Positions 57,261 to 64,000 of a stretch of DNA of 64,000 nt are shown piece after piece. The notes below the pieces were generated by a model. The model made no database searches. It had not been told where the DNA came from and saw only the letters and a program-made list of their open reading frames with translations. The translations under genes were made by a program, and so were the position numbers. Source of the stretch: Mixophyes australis (lineage: Eukaryota > Chordata > Amphibia > Anura > Limnodynastidae); contig JAVHZZ010000015.1 of NCBI GenBank assembly GCA_036250195.1, positions 2,666,001 to 2,730,000 of the forward strand, in the 5' to 3' direction. Position 1 is the first letter of the stretch, and each line of letters begins with the position of its first letter.

Positions 57261-58330
57261 CATGATTCATGATTCATGATTCAATTCATGATTCATGATT
57301 CGATTCATGATTCATGATTCGATTCATGATTCATGATTTATGATTCAATTTATGATTCAATTCATGATTCATGATTCATTTCATGATTCATGATTCATGA
57401 TTCGATTCATGATTCATGATTCATTATTTAATTCATGATTCATGATTCGATTCACGATTCATGATTCAATTCATGATTCATGATTCATTATTCAATTCAT
57501 GATTCATGACTCAATTCATGATTCATGATTCAATTCATGATTCTTGAATTATGATTCATGATTCATGATTCATGATTCAATTCATGATTCAAGATTTAAT
57601 TCATGATTCATGATTCAATTCATGATTAATGATTTATGATTCAATTTATGATTCATGATTCATTTCATGATTCGTGTTTCGATTCATAATTCATGATTTA
57701 ATTCATGATTCATGATTCAATTCATGATTCATGATTCAAATTATTATTCATGATTCATGATTCATGATTCAATTCATGATTCATGATTCAAATCATGATT
57801 CATGTTTCGATTCATGATTCATGATTCGATTCATGATTCATGATTCGATTCATGATTCATGATTCGATTCATGATTCATGATTCAATTCATGATTCAATT
57901 CATGATTCATGATTCATGATTCATGATTCAATTCATGATTCATGATTCGATTCATGATTCATGATTCATGATTCATGATTCGATTCATGATTCATGATTC
58001 ATGATTTATGATTCAATTCATTATTTATGATTCGATTCATGATTCATGATTCAATTCATGATTTATGATTTATGATTCAATTTATGATTCAATTCATGAT
58101 TCATGATTCATGATTCATGATTCATGATTCATGATTCATGATTCAATTCATGATTCATTATTTAATTCATGATTCATGATTCATGATTCATGATTCGATT
58201 CATGATTCAATTCATGATTCATGATTCATGATTCATGATTCAATTTATTATTCATGATTCATGATTCGATTCATGATTCATGATTCATGATTCGATTCAT
58301 GATTCATGATTCGATTCATGATTAATGATT
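57261..58330 (+). repeat. 1172-bp tandem duplication, copy 1
   Basis: Three landmarks recur at exactly +1172 bp: TTCACGATTC (C at 57453 and 58625), ATTCTTGAATTATG (C at 57543 and 58715) and the CGTGTTTCG cassette (C at 57673 and 58845). The CATAATTTATG landmark at the junction occurs at 57152 and 58331 (+1179, one heptamer more), and also at 55880 in the previous repeat, so the two repeat families share this edge. Confidence 0.85.
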
Positions 58331-59091
58331 CATAATTTATGATTCGATTAATGATTCATGATTCATGATTCAATTCATGATTCATGATTCATGATTTAAT
58401 TCATGATTCATGATTCAATTGATGATTCATGATTCGATTCATGATTCATGATTCAATTCATGATTCATGATTCGATTCATGATTCATGATTCGATTCATG
58501 ATTCATGATTTATGATTCAATTTATGATTCAATTCATGATTCATGATTCAATTCATGATTCATGATTCATGATTCGATTCATGATTCATGATTCATTATT
58601 TAATTCATGATTCATGATTCGATTCACGATTCATGATTCAATTCATGATTCATGATTCATTATTCAATTCATGATTCATGATTCAATTCATGATTCATGA
58701 TTCAATTCATGATTCTTGAATTATGATTCGTGATTCATGATTCATGATTCAATTCATGATTCAAGATTTAATTCATGATTCATGATTCAATTCATGATTA
58801 ATGATTTATGATTCAATTCATGATTCATGATTCATTTCATGATTCGTGTTTCGATTCATAATTCATGATTTAATTCATGATTCATGATTCGATTCATGAT
58901 TCATGATTCAAATCATGATTCATGTTTCGATTCATGATTCATGATTCGATTCATGATTCATGATTCGATTCATGATTCATGATTCGATTCATGATTCATG
59001 ATTCATGATTCATGATTCAATTCATGATTCATGATTCGATTCATGATTCATGATTCATGATTCATGATTCGATTCATGATTCATGATTCAT
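58331..59091 (+). repeat. 1172-bp tandem duplication, copy 2 (runs into the next array)
   Basis: Second copy, in register at +1172 bp from 58.6 to about 58.85 kb. It then passes into the 2.13-kb repeat that fills the rest of the window. Confidence 0.75.
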
Positions 59092-61246
59092 GATTTATGA
59101 TTCAATTCATGATTTATGATTCGATTCATGATTCATGATTCAATTCATGATTTATGATTTATGATTCAATTTATGATTCAATTCATGATTCATGATTCAT
59201 GATTCATGATTCATGATTCATGATTCATGATTCATGATTCAATTCATGATTCATGATTCATTATTTAATTCATGATTCGATTCATGATTTATGATTCAAT
59301 TCATGATTCATGATTCATTTCATGATTCATGATTCGATTCATGATTCATGATTCATGATTCATGATTCATGATTCATGATTCGATTCATGATTCAATTCA
59401 TGATTCATGATTCATGATTCATGATTCAATTCATGATTCATGATTCGATTCATGATTCATGATTCATGATTCGATTCATGATTCATGATTCGATTCATGA
59501 TTCATGATTCATGATTCAATTCATGATTCATGATTCGATTTATGATTCATGATTCAATTCATGATTCATGATTTATGAATCAATTCATGATTCATTTCAT
59601 GATTCATGATTCATGATTCATAATTCAATTTATGATTCATGATTCATGATTCAATTCATGATTCCTGATTCAATTCATGATTCAATTCATGATTCAGGAT
59701 TCATGATTCATGATTCATGATTCGATTCATGATTCATGATTTATGATTCATGATTCATGATTCATAATTCGATTCATTATTCATGATTCAATTCATGGTT
59801 CATTATTTAATTCATGATTCGATTCATGATTTATGATTCAATTCATGATTCATGATTCATTTCATGATTCATGATTCGATTCATGATTCATGATTCATAA
59901 TTTATGATTCAATTCATGATTCATGATTTGATTCATGATTCATGATTTAATTCATGATTCATGATTTATGATTCAATTCATGATTCAATACATGATTCAT
60001 GATTCATGATTCGATTCATGATTCATGATTTGATTCATGATTCATGATTCGATTTATGATTCATGATTCAATTCATGATTCATGATTTATGATTTAATTC
60101 ATGATTCAATTCATGATTCATGATTCAATTTATGATTCGAGATTCATGATTCGATTCATGATTCATGATTCATGATTCATGATTCGATTCATGATTCATG
60201 ATTCATGATTCAATTCATGATTCATGATTCGATTCATGATTCATGATTCGATTTATGATTCATGATTCAATTCATGATTCATGATTTATGATTCAATTCA
60301 TGATTCAATTCATGATTCGAGATTCATGATTCGATTCATGATTAAATTCATGATTCATCATTCATGATTCGATTCATGATTCAATTCATGATTCATGATT
60401 CATGATTCAATTTATGATTCATGATTCATGATTCGATTCATGATTCATGATTCATATTTCAAATCATTATTCGATTCATGATTCATGATTCAATTCATGA
60501 TTTATGATTTAATTCATGATTCATGATTCGATTCATGATTAATGATTTATGATTCGTTTCATGATTCATGATTCATTTCATGATTTGTGTTTCGATTCAT
60601 AATTCATGATTCAATTCATGATTCATGATTCAATTCATGATTCGATTCATTATTCATGATTCATGATTCATGATTCGATTCATGATTCTTGATTCATTTC
60701 ATGAATCATGATTCATGATTCAATTCATGATTCATGTTTCGATTCATGTATCATGATTCGATTCATGATTCATGATTCATGATTCAATTCATGATTCATG
60801 ATTCAATTCATGATTCATGATTCGATTCATGATTCATGATTCATGATACATGATTCATGATTCAATTCATGATTCATGATTCGATTCATGATTCATGATT
60901 CAATTCATGATTTATGATTTATGATTCAATTTATGATTCTATTCATGATTCATGATTTGATTCATGATTCATTATTCATGATTCATTATTTAATTCATGA
61001 TTCGATTTATGTTTTTAATGATTCAATTCATGATTCATGATTCATGATTAAATTCATGATTCATGATTCGATTCATGATTCATGATTCATGATTCAATTC
61101 ATGATTCATGATTCGAGATTCAATTCATGATTCATGATTCATGATTCAATTCATGATTCATGATTTATGATTCAACTCATGATTCAATTCATGATTCATG
61201 AATTATGATTCATGATTCATGATTCGATTCATGATTCATGATTCAT
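59092..61246 (+). repeat. 2.13-kb higher-order repeat, copy 1
   Basis: Landmarks are ATTCCTGATTC (first C at 59664), the cassette (TTGTGTTTCG near 60586), GTATCATG (60748) and ATGTTTTTAATG (G at 61011). They recur at 61791, 62713, 62875 and 63138, each +2127 bp. Near the start the offset is 2141-2155 bp, a difference of two and four heptamers. Confidence 0.88.
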
Positions 61247-63380
61247 GATTTATGATTCAATTCATGATTTATGATTCGATTCATGATTCATGATTCAATT
61301 CATGATTTATGATTTATGATTCAATTTATGATTCAATTCATGATTCATGATTCATGATTCATGATTCATGATTCATGATAAAATTCATGATTCATGATTC
61401 ATTATTTAATTCATGATTCGATTCATGATTTATGATTCAATTCATGATTCATGATTCATTTCATGATTCATGATTCGATTCATGATTCATGATTCATGAT
61501 TCATGATTCGATTCATGATTCAATTCATGATTCATGATTCATGATTCATGATTCAATTCATGATTCATGATTCGATTCATGATTCATGATTCATGATTCG
61601 ATTCATGATTCATGATTCGATTCATGATTCATGATTCATGATTCAATTCATGATTCATGATTCGATTTATGATTCATGATTCAATTCATGATTCATGATT
61701 TATGAATCAATTCATGATTCATTTCATGATTCATGATTCATGATTCATAATTCAATTTATGATTCATGATTCATGATTCAATTCATGATTCCTGATTCAA
61801 TTCATGATTCAATTCATGATTCAGGATTCATGATTCATGATTCATGATTCGATTCATGATTCATGATTTATGATTCATGATTCATGATTCATAATTCGAT
61901 TCATTATTCATGATTCAATTCATGGTTCATTATTTAATTCATGATTCGATTCATGATTTATGATTCAATTCATGATTCATGATTCATTTCATGATTCATG
62001 ATTCGATTCATGATTCATGATTCATAATTTATGATTCAATTCATGATTCATGATTTGATTCATGATTCATGATTTAATTCATGATTCATGATTTATGATT
62101 CAATTCATGATTCAATACATGATTCATGATTCATGATTCGATTCATGATTCATGATTTGATTCATGATTCATGATTCGATTTATGATTCATGATTCAATT
62201 CATGATTCATGATTTATGATTTAATTCATGATTCAATTCATGATTCATGATTCAATTTATGATTCGAGATTCATGATTCGATTCATGATTCATGATTCAT
62301 GATTCATGATTCGATTCATGATTCATGATTCATGATTCAATTCATGATTCATGATTCGATTCATGATTCATGATTCGATTTATGATTCATGATTCAATTC
62401 ATGATTCATGATTTATGATTCAATTCATGATTCAATTCATGATTCGAGATTCATGATTCGATTCATGATTAAATTCATGATTCATCATTCATGATTCGAT
62501 TCATGATTCAATTCATGGTTCATGATTCATGATTCAATTTATGATTCATGATTCATGATTCGATTCATGATTCATGATTCATATTTCAAATCATTATTCG
62601 ATTCATGATTCATGATTCAATTCATGATTTATGATTTAATTCATGATTCATGATTCGATTCATGATTAATGATTTATGATTCGTTTCATGATTCATGATT
62701 CATTTCATGATTCGTGTTTCGATTCATAATTCATGATTCAATTCATGATTCATGATTCAATTCATGATTCGATTCATTATTCATGATTCATGATTCATGA
62801 TTCGATTCATGATTCTTGATTCATTTCATGAATCATGATTCATGATTCAATTCATGATTCATGTTTCGATTCATGTATCATGATTCGATTCATGATTCAT
62901 GATTCATGATTCAATTCATGATTCATGATTCAATTCATGATTCATGATTCGATTCATGATTCATGATTCATGATACATGATTCATGATTCAATTCATGAT
63001 TCATGATTCGATTCATGATTCATGATTCAATTCATGATTTATGATTTATGATTCAATTTATGATTCTATTCATGATTCATGATTTGATTCATGATTCATT
63101 ATTCATGATTCATTATTTAATTCATGATTCGATTTATGTTTTTAATGATTCAATTCATGATTCATGATTCATGATTAAATTCATGATTCATGATTCGATT
63201 CATGATTCATGATTCATGATTCATGATTCAATTCATGATTCATGATTCGAGATTCAATTCATGATTCATGATTCATGATTCAATTCATGATTCATGATTT
63301 ATGATTCAACTCATGATTCAATTCATGATTCATGAATTATGATTCATGATTCATGATTCGATTCATGATTCATGATTCAT
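61247..63380 (+). repeat. 2.13-kb higher-order repeat, copy 2
   Basis: Collinear with copy 1 at +2127 bp. The cassette reads CGTGTTTCG here (62713) against TTGTGTTTCG in copy 1, a CpG to TpG difference. ATTCCTGATTC recurs 2134 bp later in copy 3, one heptamer more than the previous spacing. A local ATAAAATTC variant near 61379 is absent from the other copies. Confidence 0.88.
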
Positions 63381-64000
63381 GATTTATGATTCAATTCATG
63401 ATTTATGATTCGATTCATGATTCATGATTCAATTCATGATTTATGATTTATGATTCAATTTATGATTCAATTCATGATTCATGATTCATGATTCATGATT
63501 CATGATTCATGATTCAATTCATGATTCATGATTCATTATTTAATTCATGATTCGATTCATGATTTATGATTCAATTCATGATTCATGATTCATTTCATGA
63601 TTCATGATTCGATTCATGATTCATGATTCATGATTCATGATTCGATTCATGATTCAATTCATGATTCATGATTCATGATTCATGATTCAATTCATGATTC
63701 ATGATTCGATTCATGATTCATGATTCATGATTCGATTCATGATTCATGATTCGATTCATGATTCATGATTCATGATTCAATTCATGATTCATGATTCGAT
63801 TTATGATTCATGATTCAATTCATGATTCATGATTTATGAATCAATTCATGATTCATTTCATGATTCATGATTCATGATTCATAATTCAATTTATGATTCA
63901 TGATTCATGATTCAATTCATGATTCCTGATTCAATTCATGATTCAATTCATGATTCAGGATTCATGATTCATGATTCATGATTCGATTCATGATTCATGA
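63381..64000 (+). repeat. 2.13-kb higher-order repeat, copy 3 (cut by window end)
   Basis: This has the start of the unit and the ATTCCTGATTC landmark (first C at 63925), then the CAGG variant just before the window ends. The array clearly continues beyond the window. Confidence 0.85.

Larger units (their letters stand above)
1..64000 (+). repeat. Satellite array of ATTCATG heptamers and ATTCA/ATTCG pentamers
   Basis: The entire window is a simple-word satellite. The dominant word is the heptamer ATTCATG, interrupted every one to three copies by a pentamer, ATTCA or ATTCG, so local periods are 12, 19 and 26 bp. Common variants are ATTTATG, ATTCATA, ATTAATG, ATTTG, ATTTA and the octamer-like ATTCATTTC junction. 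The words run in one orientation throughout, except in two inverted patches (about 16778-17475 and 46769-46799). No unique sequence, gene, transposon or RNA gene interrupts it. TGA occurs in each heptamer and shifts frame with each 7-bp step, so no frame stays open on either strand. Long simple arrays of this kind are known from eukaryotic heterochromatin. I do not recognise the satellite family or the species. Both window ends are inside the array. Confidence 0.97.

Noticed and set aside
61005..61020. Terminator or poly-T signal (TTTTTAATG)
   Set aside because: A run of five T is the longest I noticed, without a hairpin or a gene upstream, and it recurs at +2127 bp as part of the repeat.
1..64000. 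Possible protein-coding repeats or open reading frames
   Set aside because: Each ATTCATG followed by A contains TGA, and 7-bp steps rotate it through all three frames. The reverse strand has TGA in CATGAAT contexts likewise. Short open stretches appear only in pure 12-bp (7+5) runs of a few units, as near 48230-48270, with no start context or composition of a gene.
1..64000. CRISPR array
   Set aside because: There are short repeats everywhere, but no constant repeat of 24-40 bp separated by unique spacers. The would-be spacers are made of the same words.
1..64000. Telomeric repeat
   Set aside because: The heptamer ATTCATG is not a G-rich telomere-type word, has no strand G-bias, and is mixed with pentamers and kilobase HORs.
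1..64000. Human satellite II/III
   Set aside because: ATTCG and ATTCA pentamers recall the ATTCC family, but ATTCC itself is almost absent (about six sites) and the dominant word is a heptamer with ATG, so I do not assign it.
1..64000. CENP-B box
   Set aside because: TTCG followed by A-containing words occurs often, but the required CGGG end is absent. I saw no GGG anywhere.
1..64000. Heat-shock elements (TTCnnGAA)
   Set aside because: TTCATGAA occurs mainly at strand switches and single AATCATG variants. Ordinary array has TTC in one orientation only, which does not make the alternating element.

Overview
The whole 64-kb window is one uninterrupted satellite DNA array. I found no gene, RNA gene, transposon or other unique sequence in it, and both window ends lie inside the array. 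The array is built almost entirely from two short words: a heptamer, ATTCATG, and a pentamer, ATTCA or its CpG form ATTCG. These words alternate irregularly (7+5, 7+7+5, 7+7+7+5), giving local periods of 12, 19 and 26 bp. GC content is low, in the high twenties of percent judging from the word composition. An array this long, with kilobase-scale higher-order repeats (HORs) and no genes, points to eukaryotic constitutive heterochromatin (pericentromeric, subtelomeric or a sex/B-chromosome block) in a long-read assembly. I cannot name the species. The words are not those of satellites I know well, although the pentamers resemble the ATTCC family of human satellites II/III.

Rare single-base variants act as landmarks and show a layered HOR structure. 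Region by region: 1-690 holds a 377-bp tandem duplication. Positions 1.37-8.2 kb hold three copies of a unit of about 2.3-2.75 kb. A 2.7-kb block at 8.2-10.9 kb is repeated at 14.05-16.78 kb, 5,839-5,846 bp away. Positions 10.9-14.05 kb hold 610-bp-spaced repeats. Positions 16.78-17.48 kb are inverted: the array runs on the opposite strand for about 700 bp. Positions 17.48-28.4 kb are a roughly 3.1-kb HOR, three full copies and a partial one. Positions 30.7-35.4 kb are a 2,336-bp tandem duplication with unchanged spacing at five landmarks. Positions 36.1-40.3 and 42.6-46.25 kb are two copies of a 4-kb segment. Positions 46.77-46.80 kb hold a second, tiny inverted island. Positions 46.8-54.6 kb are irregular and include an ATTCC-rich patch. 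Positions 54.6-57.3 kb hold a duplication of about 1.3 kb, 57.15-59.5 kb a 1,172-bp duplication, and 59.09-64.0 kb a roughly 2.13-kb HOR that runs off the window.

The most notable structure is the inverted block at 16.78-17.48 kb. Its two ends cross the strand switch through short palindromes (ATTCATGAAT on the left, GAATCATGATTC on the right), and the small island at 46.77 kb has exactly the same pair. The block is not foreign: two parts of it are near-perfect reverse complements of array sequence 1.1-2.9 kb downstream (200 bp with one mismatch, and 130 bp with none, aligned by eye), but in an order a simple inversion would not give. Other points are a dispersed cassette of about 70 bp marked by CGTGTTTCG that crosses the HOR domains, a CpG-decay pattern in the pentamer, and the one-base closeness of the heptamer junction ATGATTCAT to the AP-1/Gcn4 palindrome.

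Coding is effectively ruled out. Every heptamer followed by A carries a TGA, and the 7/5 phasing rotates it through all frames. On the reverse strand the complementary words (CATGAAT, TGAAT) do the same.
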